Below are positions 11,831 through 23,748 of a stretch of DNA of 64,000 nt, piece by piece; the first letter of the stretch is position 1, and each line of letters begins with the position of its first letter. Source of the DNA: Tillandsia leiboldiana (Eukaryota > Streptophyta > Magnoliopsida > Poales > Bromeliaceae); contig CM055076.1 in NCBI GenBank assembly GCA_029204045.2, positions 13,120,069 to 13,184,068 on the forward strand, given 5' to 3'. Both the position numbers and the translations under genes were made by a program. Under the pieces are notes generated by a model. It saw nothing but the letters and a program-made list of their open reading frames with translations, ran no database searches and was not told the DNA's origin.

Positions 11831-12056
11831 TGTTACGGAATTTGAGTTGGCGTATTTCGTGAAACCGGTTAAGTCTTGAAGATTGAAGTTTAGAAGCTTG
11901 GATCATATACCTCAATCTCAAGAAAGAAGAATTCAAATGGATCAGGTACGTTTTACTAAAGAATTTTGATGATCCAAATACTTAGTATAGTGTAGAAACA
12001 CTTGGATGAATTTTTGATTGCATAAAAATCAAAAACTGGGCATTTTACATGTTCAG

Positions 12057-12276
12057 AGTCCGGACCGTGGATCTCAGTCCGAACCCCGAACGTAGGTTTG
12101 TTCTTGCGCAATTCCAGTCCGGACCGTGGATCTCAGTCCGGACCCCGAACGTGAAAATTGTTGAAATTGCATGAACAGTCCGGACCGTGGATTGCAGTCC
12201 GGACCCCGAATGTCGTCTTTTCTGGAAATAGTCTGTTTCGCTGAGACAGTCCGGACCGTCAATTCCAGTCCGGACT
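12057..12276 (+). promoter_or_regulatory. Palindrome array in F LTR: four pairs of GTCCGGAC
   Basis: Eight sites with the core TCCGGA (one degenerate, TCCGAA, near 12079), arranged as four pairs. Within a pair, starts are 19 bases apart and the second site usually continues CCCCGAACGT. The flanking bases make GTCCGGAC. The array ends about 65 bases upstream of the TATA box, the position of a U3 enhancer. The 3' LTRs carry the same array. That it binds protein is inferred. Confidence 0.75.
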
Positions 12277-12342
12277 GTCGTCCTGCAAAATTCCAGAAAT
12301 GGTTAGTTTTTGATGCTTATCTTCTTCCAATGGTTTCTAACC

Positions 12343-12350
12343 TATAAATA
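12343..12350 (+). promoter_or_regulatory. Element F LTR TATA box
   Basis: TATAAATA in the middle of the LTR, at the same position in the 3' LTRs and, on the other strand, in element E. It marks the likely U3/R boundary. Confidence 0.8.
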
Positions 12351-12606
12351 GACCCTATGATTCATCTTTTAGGGTAAGCGAAAAATACGACCGAAAAAGA
12401 AAAATCCACATATAGAGAAGAAAGGAAATACATGATTTAATTCTATGTTTCTTCATCTATATTATTAATTTGATTCTAGGTTTTCCAAACTCAGATTTTG
12501 AGTAGAATCAAATTAATGAATACTTAGATGGTATTTCCGATCTATTTCTAATCTAAGTATTCGGCGGATCATCACCACCCAAAAACAACGATTTATCCCA
12601 AATCGG

Positions 12607-12787
12607 CGCGTGGACTCGCGTGGACTTGTGGATTCAAGGTGCAACCGCTCTCGTGGATTCGGAGCGAGGTACGTTCGTGGATTCGAGACGTGCTACTGGG
12701 TGAAGATCGTGGATTCGGTCGGACGTCGTGGACTCGACGTTGGACGCCGTGGATTCGGCGTTGGACGCTAATCGTGGATTCGAGCAG
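12607..12787 (+). repeat. CGTGGATTCG degenerate tandem repeats in F LTR
   Basis: About ten copies of a CGTGGATTCG or CGTGGACTCG core at irregular 20-30 base spacing, probably in the transcribed leader downstream of the TATA box. The tract is missing from both versions of the F 3' LTR, where TGTGGATTCA joins directly to CCGTGTTATCGG, consistent with deletion between copies. Element E keeps the tract. Confidence 0.8.
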
Positions 12788-13085
12788 CGTTGCGGAGCGA
12801 GCGGAGAAGATCTACTAGGAGCGTTTGGAAAAGGTTGAGTCGTAAGTGTGTACGGTAAATCACCTTGTACGTGTGTTAATTCTAGTGGATTTCACCGTGT
12901 TATCGGTCCCGTGGTTTTTTACTCCGGTTTGGAGTTTTCCACGTAAAAATCTTGCGTATTTATTTTTATTTCCGCATTGGGTTTTATTGCGCAATGATTT
13001 TTTTAGTGTTTAACGTTTACACCTATTCACCCCCCTCTAGGTGTTTTTTCCCCTATTTAGATCCAATTATTCATAACCCAACAAG

Positions 13086-13097
13086 TGGTATCAGAGC
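13086..13097 (+). other. Element F primer-binding site
   Basis: TGGTATCAGAGC starts 2 bases after the 5' LTR, complementary to the 3' end of plant initiator tRNA-Met. Confidence 0.95.
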
Positions 13098-13116
13098 GGG
13101 AATAGGGTTGTAAACA

Positions 13117-16100
13117 ATGGTTGAAGGTGGAAACATCAACAGACCCCCGTTATTCGATGGAACAAATTATGCCTACTGGAAAGTACGGATGAAAGCCTTT
13201 TTAATTTCCATCGACGAACGGGTGTGGCAATTTATCGAGTTAGGATGGTCAAATCCAACTGAAGTTATTGTTGATGTTCACACCATCAAACCTAGGTCGA
13301 AATGGACCAAGGAAGAGATTGATTTATCTTCTTACAATGGCAAAGGAATTAATGCTTTATTTAATGCCTTGTCACAAACAGAGTTCTCTCGCGTCTCGGC
13401 ATGTGAGACTGCGAAAGAAAGCTGGGATGTTCTTCAAGTTACACATGAGGGAACTAACCTTGTGAAGATTCAAAAACTGCAAATGCTTACGAGCAAGTTT
13501 GACTCCATTTTCATGGCAGAAAATGAATCTTTCACAGATTACTATACACGATTGCAAGACATCGTAAACACATGTGCTAACTTGGGAGAGAAGATTCCAG
13601 AATTTAAAATTGTAAGAAAGATCTTAAGAACTCTTCCTGAAAGATTTCGTTCCAAGGTTACGGCCATTGAAACTATTAAACACCCAGACGAAATCCGTGT
13701 AGAAGAATTAGTTGGTTCTTTACAAACATATGAAATGGCATTTCCTACTAACTATTCTTCGGGAAAGGCATCCTCTTCTAAGTCTTCAGGTTATGCATTG
13801 AAAACAACAAAAGAAGAAGACGCGGATTCATCCTCCTCAGACGATGACGAGAACCTATCTATGGAGGACTTTGAGAAACAGCTTGCTCTCCTGACAAGAA
13901 ATTTTCGCCGAAACTTCCGAAGGGGCAATTCAAGTAAAACCTCATCCTCCGGAAAGTGGAAGAAAGGCAAAGGTTTTTCAAGCCAAAAGCCAAGAAAGTA
14001 AGAAAGTTTTTCAAAGGATAAGAAAAGCTCAGAAGGACAAGTCCAATGCTTCAAGTGCCGAGGATACGGCCATATCTCAACGGAGTGTCCAAATAAGAAT
14101 CCGTCCAAGAAGAAGGTGATGCAAGCCGTCACTTGGGATGACACCTCATCGTCAAATGAGTCGTCTTCAAGTGTTGAAGAAAAGAGCGCAACGGCATTCC
14201 ACGCGTCCACCACATCTTCACCCTTCATGTGCTTAATGGCAAGTACTTCAGATTCATTGTCCAACTCCTCCCGGGTTGAAAAAAATGCAACGGATGATGA
14301 ATCGAGTAACTCTGAAGGTGAAGATTTTGCTCTTGCCTACCATAAGCTTTTGAGGGATTCAAAGAAACTGGCAAAGCAAAACAAGAGTTTGAGAGGGAGA
14401 TTGCAGGATCTTAAAGAAGAAGCAAAAAGGGCAACTTCTCTCTCAAACGCTCTTGAAACGGAAAGGGATAATCTGATTAAAGTAAATGTTTCCCTTCAAG
14501 AGTCCAATGACCTTTTCGAGAAGAATTATGTAGATATGGTGAACGAAGCGAACTACTTCTTGAAGCTCTACGGCGAGGCTCGACGGGAAAAAATGGAAAT
14601 GACGGAGACCATTCTCCAACTCAAGGATGATTTAAAGCAATTTTCTTCTGGAATGAGTAAGTTGGATAAGATTCTTGGTCTTGGTCAAACAAACAAATTC
14701 GGCCTCAGATACAATCGAACTGAAGACAATTTTAGTTCGGTTGGGACAGTTTTTGTGCCTCAGTCGGTATCTCCTCCTCCGACACCGGAATTGACGACAA
14801 GCAACGACAACAAACCTACTTCCTCCTCTTCGGGATCGTCTAGAACAAAGGTATGTTTTCGTTGTGGTTATGCAGGGCACATAAGAAGAAATTGCAAGAA
14901 TGGAGCGAAAAGATCAAATCAAGCACATCTTGCAACTACTACCAATGAGTTCATTTCCCGCAAATCAAAGAAAAATCTTTCATAAGGAAAGAACATTGGT
15001 AGTACATCAAACAAGACGACGACGTCAAGGAAAAGCGATGGATCAATCAAGACGCTTTCACCAAAGGTATCAACTTCACAATCATTTCCGACGTACTCCA
15101 AAACTCGAAAGGTTTGGGTGCGCAAAGGTGAAATTTTCCCTTGTCTAGTTACTAATATTTCCTTGCATGCATATGATAATTCGTCTTGGTATCTGGATAG
15201 CGGTTGTTCCCGTCACATGACCGGTGACAAAAACTGCTTTCAAAATTTTGAGAAAATCTCCGGAGGACTTGTAGTTTTCGGAGACGGTCGGTCTTCCAAA
15301 ATTGTTGGAAAAGGAACTGTAGCTATTCCAGATGGCCCGGTACTGAATAATGTGTTATTTGTTGAAGGCCTTAAGACTAACCTCATAAGTATCAGTCAAC
15401 TTTGTGACAATGGTTTTTCAGTTAATTTTTCATCTGTTGAATGTGTTGTAACTGATAACGACCATGTTTTCTTTTTAAAGGGGGTTAGATATGAAAACAA
15501 TTGTTATGTTGTTCCCAATAAAATTTCTGAAAACTGTAGCTTAGCCTCTTTGAATAATGAAACACTTTGGCATGAAAGGCTAGGTCACATAAATTTTAAG
15601 GAACTTGCTAGAATTTCAAACAAAGACGTGGTCAGGGGGGTTCCAAAACTTTCACTTAAACAAAACATTGTGTGTGGTGGTTGTCAAAAGGGAAAACAAT
15701 CCAGGACTGCACACAAGAACTTGAACCACGTTGGTACTAAACGGCCCTTAGAATTATTGCATATGGATCTTATGGGGCCGACACGTCAACCATCTTTGGG
15801 AGGTAAATGGTATATTTTCTTATTGGTTGATGATTTCTCTAGATACTCATGGGTAGCATTTTTGAAAGAGAAAGCTGATACTTTTGATTCTTTTCACGAG
15901 ATTTGCCATCGTATTATGATTGAAAAGAATGAAAAGATCATTCGTGTTAGAAGTGATAGAGGTGGAGAATTCATAAATTCTAAATTCATTGATTTTTGCA
16001 CTTCCAACGGCATTAAACATGAATTCTCAGCACCCTATACACCTCAACAGAATGGTGTAGTCGAGCGCAAAAACAGGGTTGTACAAGAGATGGCACGTGT

Positions 16101-18245
16101 TATGCTTCATAGCCGGAATTTACCGTTATATTTTTAGGCTGAAGCCGTGAACACTGCAGTCTATGTTATCAATCGAGTTTATTTGCGCCCGGAAACTTTA
16201 AATACACCATATGAACTATGGTTTTGTAGAAAACCGAATATCAAATATCTTCGTATCTTTGGGAGTCGTTGTTACATCTTACGTGACCGCGAAAATTTTG
16301 GAAAGTTTGACTCTCGAAGTGACGAAGGGATTTTCATGGGTTATTCTACGAACAGTAGAGCATATCGGGTATTTTACTTGGAATCTAAAACGATAGTAGA
16401 ATCTATAAATGTTAAAGTAGATGAAGCTTTCCATTTTGCATCTGATAAATCTACCCCTGATATCTCTCTTGATGATGATACTCCTGCAAATGCATCTTCT
16501 CATAACAATTCTTCCGATAATGATGATGCATCTAATGGTTCTTCAAGTTTATCTGATGTGCAGGAATCGTCTCATGTACCTCCGAGTACTCCGTTACCTC
16601 AAACGTTACGCATCTCCAAGGATCATCCGGAATCTAATATTATTGGAGACCCACAAGAAGGAGTCAGGACTCGGAGACAGTTGGTTTGTGGATTCGCTTG
16701 TTACGTTTCCTTAATCGAACCAAAGAACGTCGATGAAGCTCTTCAGGATGACTACTGGATTAAAGCAATGCAGGAAGAGCTCCATCAGTTTGAACGGAAC
16801 AAAGTCTGGGAATTAACGACGCCTCCAAAGCAACACAATGTGATTGGTACTAAATGGATTTTCAAGAACAAGAAAAATGAGGATGGTACCATCATCAGGA
16901 ACAAAGCACGTTTAGTTGCTCAAGGCTACTCTCAAATAGAAGGTATAGACTTTAATGAAACTTTCGCCCCTGTAGCTAGACTCGAGTCCATTCGTATCCT
17001 ATTTGCAATTGCTTGTCATTTTAAAATAAAACTTTTTCAAATGGACGTTAAGAGCGCGTTTTTAAATGGGTTTTTAAACGAGGAAGTTTATGTGGCTCAA
17101 CCGAAAGGTTTTGTAGACTATAAACAACCTAACCATGTTTTTCGTTTGAAAAAGGCTCTTTACGGTCTAAAACAAGCACCGCGAGCGTGGTACGAAAGGT
17201 TGACGAAGCACCTTTTAGAAAAGGGCTATACTCGAGGGGGAGCAGATAGGACTCTCTTTGTGAAGCATTATCAAAATAACTTCATTGTAGCACAAATCTA
17301 TGTCGATGACATTGTTTTTGGTGCGACAAGAGATAATGATGCTTCTAAATTCACTAAAACCATGGAAAGCGAATTTGAGATGTCCATGATGGGTGAATTG
17401 ACATACTTTCTTGGATTGCAAGTAAAACAGAGTGAGGAAGGCATCCATTTGTGTCAATCCAAGTATGCAATGGAGTTGGTTAAAAAGTTTGGTTTAGAAA
17501 ACTCTAAAGATTTTCCGACTCCAATGGGAACTAGCAATAAGGGATTAGGAAGTGAATCTCTTAGTGAGAATGTAGCCGAGAAACTTTATCGCAGCATGAT
17601 TGGAAGTCTACTTTACCTCACGGCTAGTCGCCCGGACATATCCTTTAGTGTTGGGATTTGCGCGAGATATCAATCAGCACCAAAGGAGGTTCACCTGAAA
17701 GCGGTGAAATGGATCATCCGGTACATTAAAGGAACCATAAAGTTCGGAATTTGGTATCCTATGGGAACAAGTCTAGATATTGTTGGATATTCAGAAGCCG
17801 ATTGGGCAGGATCTGTGGATGATCGGAAAAGTACGAGTGGTGCATGTTTTTATCTTAGCCATTGCCTTGTTGCGTGGCATAGTAAAAAGCAAAACTGCAT
17901 TGCACTCTCGACTGCCGAAGCGGAATATATCTCAGCTGGTAGTTGTTCAACCCAACTCATTTGGATGAAAAGTGTGTTGAGCGACTTCCGAATTTCAGCA
18001 ACTTCGGTAACAATTCTTTGTGACAACACCAGTGCTATAACGTTTCCAAAAACCCTGTGTTGCACTCAAGAACAAAACACATTGAACTTAGATATCATTT
18101 TCTTAGAGAGCTAGTTGAATCAAATATTCTTCAACTTTCCTACATTCCAACTGAGGATCAATTAGCTGACTTTTTAACAAAATCTTTGGATCAAAAACGT
18201 TTTATTCATTTGCGAAAGGCAATTGGAATGCTTTCCTTGAAATAA
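13117..18245 (+). pseudogene. Element F gag-pol polyprotein (single frame, three stops and one frameshift)
   Basis: The frame from ATG 13117 runs through gag and pol without a programmed shift. Gag opens with the MVEGGNINRPPLFDG/YWKVRMKAFL region typical of plant Copia gag and has two CCHC knuckles (CFKCRGYGH at about residue 311, CFRCGYAGH at about 580) separated by a long coiled-coil stretch. Protease: LDSGCSRHMTG, catalytic Asp about 694. Integrase: HERLGH (819) and CGGCQKGK zinc ligands, then Asp 884, Asp 947 and Glu 983, giving exact D,D35E spacing. RT: QIYVDD at about 1395. RNase H: EADWAG (about 1562), STAEAEY and CDNTSA. Stops are TAA near 13999, TAA near 14983 and TAG near 16135 (Trp in element E). 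A 1-bp deletion near 18041 shifts the RNase H end. Element E has sense codons at all three stops, so they are lesions. Confidence 0.93.
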
Positions 18246-19177
18246 TTTCTTTTTGAAACCAATCCTTAGGTTAGGTTTTGTTTTTGTGTTTTTTGTTCTT
18301 TACCTATGCTTGTACATAGAACATTAATTGAGCATTAGTTATATTGACTTTAACTGCATCTTCTTATATGTTTAGAAATTTATTATGTTTTAGATATCAT
18401 AATATTTCAGTTGATGCAATGATCATTTATGTCAATTAAGTCATTTCTTAAAGTGATCAAAGTCAATTTCTCTCTCAATGATCTCTTGGTATAGTTTTTA
18501 TCTTATTTGACTATTTAGTCGAGTATGAAATCGAGATCAATTTTTGGTTGAATACTTTATATTTTAAATAATTGATAGCCAATTGAGGGGGAGTCAAAGA
18601 AAAAGTGTTATGCTCAAAAGATGTGGAAAGAGTTACATCCCAATTAGGAGTGTGAAAACTACCACCACATGGAGGAAAGAGCTACCACCTCGATCGTCCG
18701 AGTACTGTGTGCAGCTACCACATGTATACCAAGCATGGTTTTTCAAGATAGTTAAATAAAATGCATGTTGAAATACTTGACTTTGTCAAATTTCAAGGTT
18801 GGTATAAGGTGGGATTTTAATGAAAGATGCTCAAAGAGCCACTCTCTTCAACAAATTGTCTAGATACATTATCTACCATATTTGGGATTTCAAACATCTA
18901 TTGATCTTGGTATTTCATTTTCTTTACCAAATTGATGATTTGATGAAGGCATTACTCATAAGATCAAGTTAGATGTAATTGAAGTTGTTCAATTTTAAGG
19001 GATTTAATTTTTATAAATTTTCGTTTCGTTATTTGAATATTTTTGATAGATTTGGCATAATCTATTTCTTGTTGTATGAAATGATGATTTTATTTAAAGT
19101 TGATACACAACAATGCTTACAATCTTTTTCTGGAATTTCTGGAATTTTTCTGAATTTTTCTGTAGAAAAAGTTTGGA
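18246..19177 (+). other. Element F spacer after pol, with internal purine tract
   Basis: No coding sequence seen. A PPT-like GAGGGGGAG at 18585-18593, 340 bases past the pol stop, is conserved in E at 50661-50669 on the minus strand. A CTACCACC-rich segment follows (18660-18725). The rest is AT-rich. Confidence 0.65.
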
Positions 19178-19290
19178 GCCGGTCCGGACTGGACAAGCTG
19201 ATCCGGACCCCGAACGCAGGAAAATCCTGCGGGTAGCCGATCCGGACTGGATTCTTCAGGCAGTCCGGACCGCCGCTAGGGTTTTATTAA
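19178..19290 (+). promoter_or_regulatory. Internal promoter-like region of the third gene, left copy
   Basis: Four TCCGGAC sites in two pairs (19183, 19202, 19240, 19264 regions), the first pair with 19-base spacing and the CCCCGAACGC extension also seen in the LTR. A perfect hairpin CGCAGGA-AAA-TCCTGCG lies between the pairs. A TATA-like TTTTATTA follows at 19282; element E has TTTTATAAAG at that place. This is the sequence expected of a promoter derived from, or homologous to, the LTR promoter. Function is inferred. Confidence 0.6.
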
Positions 19291-19814
19291 GAACAAAAGG
19301 GATTTGATTTCTTTTACTACAATCTTTTGTTCAAAAGTCTCCAGAGCTTCTCTCTCTAGAATTCAAGTATTTTGGAGCCTTCCCAACTCATTTTCTCCAA
19401 ATCCAAGTGAGTTTCTTGATCAAATCTCGGTTTTTCACAGGTTTTTCTATATTTTCTCAAACGTGATGCAAATGTCATATCTTTTTCGTTTGTGATTTGT
19501 TTTTGATCAAACTTCTTTTGAAATAAGAACTCTGGGTAGATTAGTTTTTGATTATATGCTAGGTTTTCTCAGGATAAACGGATTTTGTCCTTCGATTTCT
19601 AAAAATTCGGTTTTAGGGCATATAATAGGAATTTTCGAAAATCATGGAATTGATCTATTTTTTAAAATTCTTTTTGCAAAACTAATTTGATTCCTAGTCT
19701 CTCTATATGATAATGATTGTTTAGGTACAATTTTTTAAATTTTTAAAAATAAACAATTTTTGTCGTGTTCTTGAGTTGTTGTTAAGGACTTGTCTCTCCC
19801 AACGAACAGTAGAA

Positions 19815-21243
19815 ATGGTAATCACTTGGATCATATTTCTTCTTTCTGCCATGGTTCACGCGGAAAGCAACGACCAAGCCTAAGAGGGCTAAGAAGACAA
19901 AGAAAACTCGAGATGACTCCGAGACGGAATCAGAAACTGAATCAATCGACTGGGATGAGTTGGTGGTTGAAGCGACAGTTCCTACTGCTTCAAAAGGGAA
20001 AGCCCCAGCAGAAACGTCCAAGGCAAAAACCCCCACCTACTGCCGCTGAGAAAGGGAAAGCACCGATGGAAGCAACTCCACCTAAAACCAAGAGAAAGAA
20101 TGTTGCAAGGAAACGAGGAAGTGCTCGGGGTATCTCAATTGAAGAACCACTGGCAAGCCAGCCCCCTCCACAAGACTTTATAAGCTCAACAAGGATAAAG
20201 GATTTCGAGAAAAGAGAATGCATTGGCGAAAGAACACGTCAATGTCAATGCTCTGAAGGAACGGAAGGAACTGTTTGGGACCTTGTTTGACCATGCAGGT
20301 CTTGGCCCATATGCCATTTTCCTGAGACCACCGGATATTGTCTCCATTCCGTAAGGATGTTCTATCAGAATGGTTCAGGATTGGTTGATCAGGAGGACGG
20401 AAAGCCGCGAATTTCTAACAAAGGTTAGAAATTTTCAAATCAAGGTCACTCCACAATTGATTGGAGAAGTTGTGGGGATGAAGGCTAGTGGCTGAAGGCC
20501 GACATTACTTGAAAGGTCATGTCTACTCCACTGACTCTTGGAGAGTGGTTGTAAATGGGATTTGTATGCCCGATACGATGTCAACAGGGAACTCAGTTCT
20601 CTCAAGAGAGCTTAAACCGGAATATCGATATCTAAACTTCATTGTTTGCTACAATATCCTTCCGAACATGCAAACTAAAGTTCTTCGATGGGACAGGATG
20701 CTTTTTCTCTATCTATTGGACACCCGGCAACTGCTATGGGTTCTAACTTCAACATCCCGTTCCTTATCTGGTCTAGGATGGCTCGGTATGTCGAACATGC
20801 GCATCCCACCGAGAGACTTCCCTATCCAATGATAATTATGCGTATTTTGAAAAGATTCAAAGTCGATACTTCTTCATCGACTTATATGTATAGCTTGGGG
20901 ACTATCAACGACACGACTATCGTCAAATCCCTCTCCACAAAGCAAGATGAGCCTCCATCACCTCCTCGTCGACGAAGAACACAATCTGCAGCTCCACCTC
21001 CAGCAGCTACAACATCAGTTCCCCCAATACCTCCTTCAACCTCCGATGATGATGCCTCCGTTACCTCAATCAATCTACAAAGAACAACAGCGCCTCTCCA
21101 ACGAGCAAGAACGCATGTCTAACGAGTTCGTTGAGATGAAAGAGGATCTTAGAGAGGTTAAGAAAGAACAAGTTTCAATGAACAAGCGCATCAAGAAAAT
21201 ATTTCAGAAGCTCGGATGCATCAGCTCTGACGATTCGGAGTAA
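19815..21243 (+). pseudogene. Third ORF of F, left contig version (frameshifted)
   Basis: Same gene as 26818-28239 but with several 1-2 base indels (for example near 19862, 20240 and 20400), and its upstream splice acceptor TTCACAG reads TTAAG here. Because the right-hand copy of this same locus is open over 473 codons and this stretch lies near a contig end, the breaks are more likely sequence errors than real mutations. Confidence 0.8.
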
Positions 21244-21905
21244 TCTCCTTTATTCTCACTATCGTTCAGTTTATTTTTGTACTAACCTTCTGTATTCTTG
21301 CAGGCTTGTTACATTTTTTTAAGTTCTCAGTTTACGTTGGTTCTTGAACTTTAACTCTCCTTAAATTTTGTAATTTTGGCTTCGTTTTGTGACAAAAGGG
21401 GGAGAGATAGAGAACTTTGAACAGTGATTGAACAATGCACAATGCTGAAACTAAGGTAAGTATAACTTTCAACTTTGGTTTTATATGTGATTTGATGCAT
21501 GCCTCAACTAACTATTCGACTAACTATTTGGGCATGTAATATAACTAACAAGTTGCTTGTTGACTAACCTTTCTATGACATTTGGATTTCTATTGCTTAG
21601 AAGATATGTCGATTTTTTATTTGATTTTCATACATATCTGATTTGCAAATGTCATAATGAGTAAAAACTCTATCTCTGTGTTTGGTTTTGATTGTTGAAA
21701 ATTCTTGAGGTATCTAACGATTCTTTTGTCAAGAATGATTTCTTTTGCAGAGATTACAGATGTCTAAGTCTAGAGTCTGTTTTAGGAGTTTAACTCATGT
21801 ATTTATCTTTATTGGATCTCAATGTAAATTTTTGTTGTATGGTGATATCAACAAAAATATCTTTTTGAATTTTCTTGAGTGGATTTTGTTTTGTCACGAA
21901 CCGCC
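21244..21905 (+). other. Element F 3' untranslated region
   Basis: No coding sequence. It contains a second PPT-like run AAAAGGGGGAGAGA at 21394-21407 directly after the third ORF, conserved in E. The remainder is AT-rich and leads to the true polypurine tract. Confidence 0.65.
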
Positions 21906-21916
21906 AAAGGGGGAGA
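21906..21916 (+). other. Element F polypurine tract
   Basis: AAAGGGGGAGA ends 1 base before the 3' LTR start at 21918, the standard position for plus-strand priming. Confidence 0.9.
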
Positions 21917-21917
21917 T

Positions 21918-22908
21918 TGTTACGGAATTTGAGTTGGCGTATTTCGTGAAATCGGTTAAGTCTTGAAGATTGAAGTTTAAGAAGCTTGGATCATATACCT
22001 CAATCTCAAGAAGAAGAATTCAAAATGGATCAGGTACGTTTTACTAAAGAATTTTGATGATCCAAATACTCTTATAGTGTAGAAACACGTGGATGAATTT
22101 TTATTGCATAAAAAAAAAAACTGGACATTTTACATGTTCAGAGTCCGGACCGGGATCTCCAGTCCGACCCCGAACGTAGTTTGTTCGTGCGCATTCCAGT
22201 CCGGACCGTGGATTTCAGTCTGGACCCCGAACGTGAAAATTGTTGAAATTGCATGAACAGTCCGGACCGTGGATTGCAGTCCGGACCCCGAATGTCGTCT
22301 TTTTCTGGAAATAGTCTGTTTCGCTGAGACAGTCCGGACCGTCAATTCCAGTCCGGACTGTCGTCCTGCAAAATTTCAGAAATGGTTAGTTTTTTATGCT
22401 TATCTTCTTCCAATCATGTTTCTAGCCTATAAATAGACCCTATGATTCATCTTTTAGGTAAGCTAAAAATACGACCGAAAAAAAAAATCCACATATATAG
22501 AGAAGAAAGGAAATACATGATTTAATTCTATGTTTCTTCATCTATATTATTAATTTGATTCTAGGTTTTCCAAACTCAGATTTTGAGTAGAATCAAATTA
22601 ATGAATACTTAGATGGTATTTCCGATCTATTTCTAATCTAAGTATTCGGCGATCATCACCACCCAAAAAACAACGATTTATCCCAAATCGGCGCGTGGAC
22701 TCGCGTGGCCTTGTGGATTCACCGTGTTATCGGTCCCGTGGTTTTTTACTCCGGTTGGAGTTTTCCACGTAAAAATCTGCGTGTGTTATTTTTATTTCCG
22801 CATTGGGTTTTATTGCGCAATGATTTTTTGACTGTTTAACGTTTACACCTATTCACCCCCCTCTAGGTGTTTTTTCTCCTATTTAATCCAATTATTCATA
22901 ACCCAACA
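21918..22908 (+). repeat. Element F 3' LTR, left contig version
   Basis: Same ends as the 5' LTR, followed by CAATA. It lacks the CGTGGATTCG tract. Scattered 1-bp indels against 28926-29922, the same LTR seen in the right contig, indicate poor sequence quality near the gap. Confidence 0.92.
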
Positions 22909-23648
22909 CAATACACAATAAAAGATAACCATACACTGTAAAGTTTAATACCCCCAAGAGCTAAGGTCCTCTAACCGTTTGCCTCACCATCGTCCCGTTC
23001 CCACCCCTGTCGGACCTGTCACAGTGTGGGTAGTCAGTGACTGATAAAGTAGATGTAACAATAATGCAATAACGAAAAGACAAACCGATACATACCCGAG
23101 CATTTACTTCCCCCCTCATGTCCCGCTAAATCCCTGTCACAAAACAAGCTGGGCACCAACCCCAGAATACCAAACCAAGCTGGGCTCCAACCCCAGAATA
23201 CCGTAACAAGCTGGGCCCCAACCCAGACTACCGTACTCATTTTCTGGTGACTCCACCCCTCCACTGCCCAAGTAGCAGTCGCCTCTCCTTGAGGGGTCCC
23301 CACTAACCTCCCCTTGTGGTACACGGGTAAAACAACTTACCATCTTTCCGGAAAAATACACCCTGTGCATGGCCAAACTGCCGTGTGCGTGTAAGCAATA
23401 TGAGTGTAAAACCATGTTGCGACCTCAGCCGCATTAGTCAGATCAGTAAAACAATCATGCGACCGCAGCGGCCTCAATGAGAATAGAATATGGGATTACA
23501 GCAATGTTGCGACCTCAGCCGCGTTAGTCAGTAGTAACAATCATGCGACCGCAGCCGCCTCAATGAGAATAGAATATGGGATTTACATGTCATAGGGTTA
23601 GTCACTTTTACCAAAAATATCTACTTTATTAACGAACACTCGGGAACG
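22909..23648 (-). repeat. Element B LTR segment, duplicate contig end
   Basis: Matches 29923-30675 with several small indels, and stops at the N run. It is the same piece of the B LTR that follows F in the right contig. It begins with the TSD CAATA. Confidence 0.85.
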
Positions 23649-23748
23649 NNNNNNNNNNNNNNNNNNNNNNNNNNNNNNNNNNNNNNNNNNNNNNNNNNNN
23701 NNNNNNNNNNNNNNNNNNNNNNNNNNNNNNNNNNNNNNNNNNNNNNNN
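23649..23748. other. Assembly gap of 100 N
   Basis: Exactly 100 N, the customary placeholder for a gap of unknown size. Both flanks are copies of the same locus (see findings). Confidence 0.99.

Larger units (their letters stand above)
11831..13083 (+). repeat. Element F 5' LTR (1253 bp)
   Basis: Runs from TGTTACGGAATTTG to CATAACCCAACA, the TG...CA ends that match the 3' LTR. It contains a palindrome array (12057-12276), a TATA box (12343) and a CGTGGATTCG repeat tract (12607-12787). Confidence 0.95.
11831..22908 (+). mobile_element. Element F: Ty1/Copia SIRE-like retrotransposon with a third gene
   Basis: Order is 5' LTR, primer site, gag-pol in one frame, 1.6-kb spacer with an internal promoter-like region, third ORF, polypurine tract, 3' LTR, bounded by CAATA duplications. 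The order protease-integrase-RT-RNase H assigns it to Ty1/Copia. The long element, the tRNA-Met site and an extra ORF after RNase H fit the SIRE/Maximus lineage. Total length is about 11.1 kb. The LTRs differ at roughly 1.5% of the aligned part by eye, and the 3' LTR lacks about 256 bp present in the 5' LTR. Gag-pol has three nonsense codons and one frameshift, so F is not autonomous. Confidence 0.93.

Noticed and set aside
12057..12276. CRISPR-like array
   Set aside because: The repeats are short palindromes inside an LTR, with spacers that are themselves repeated. Plant context.
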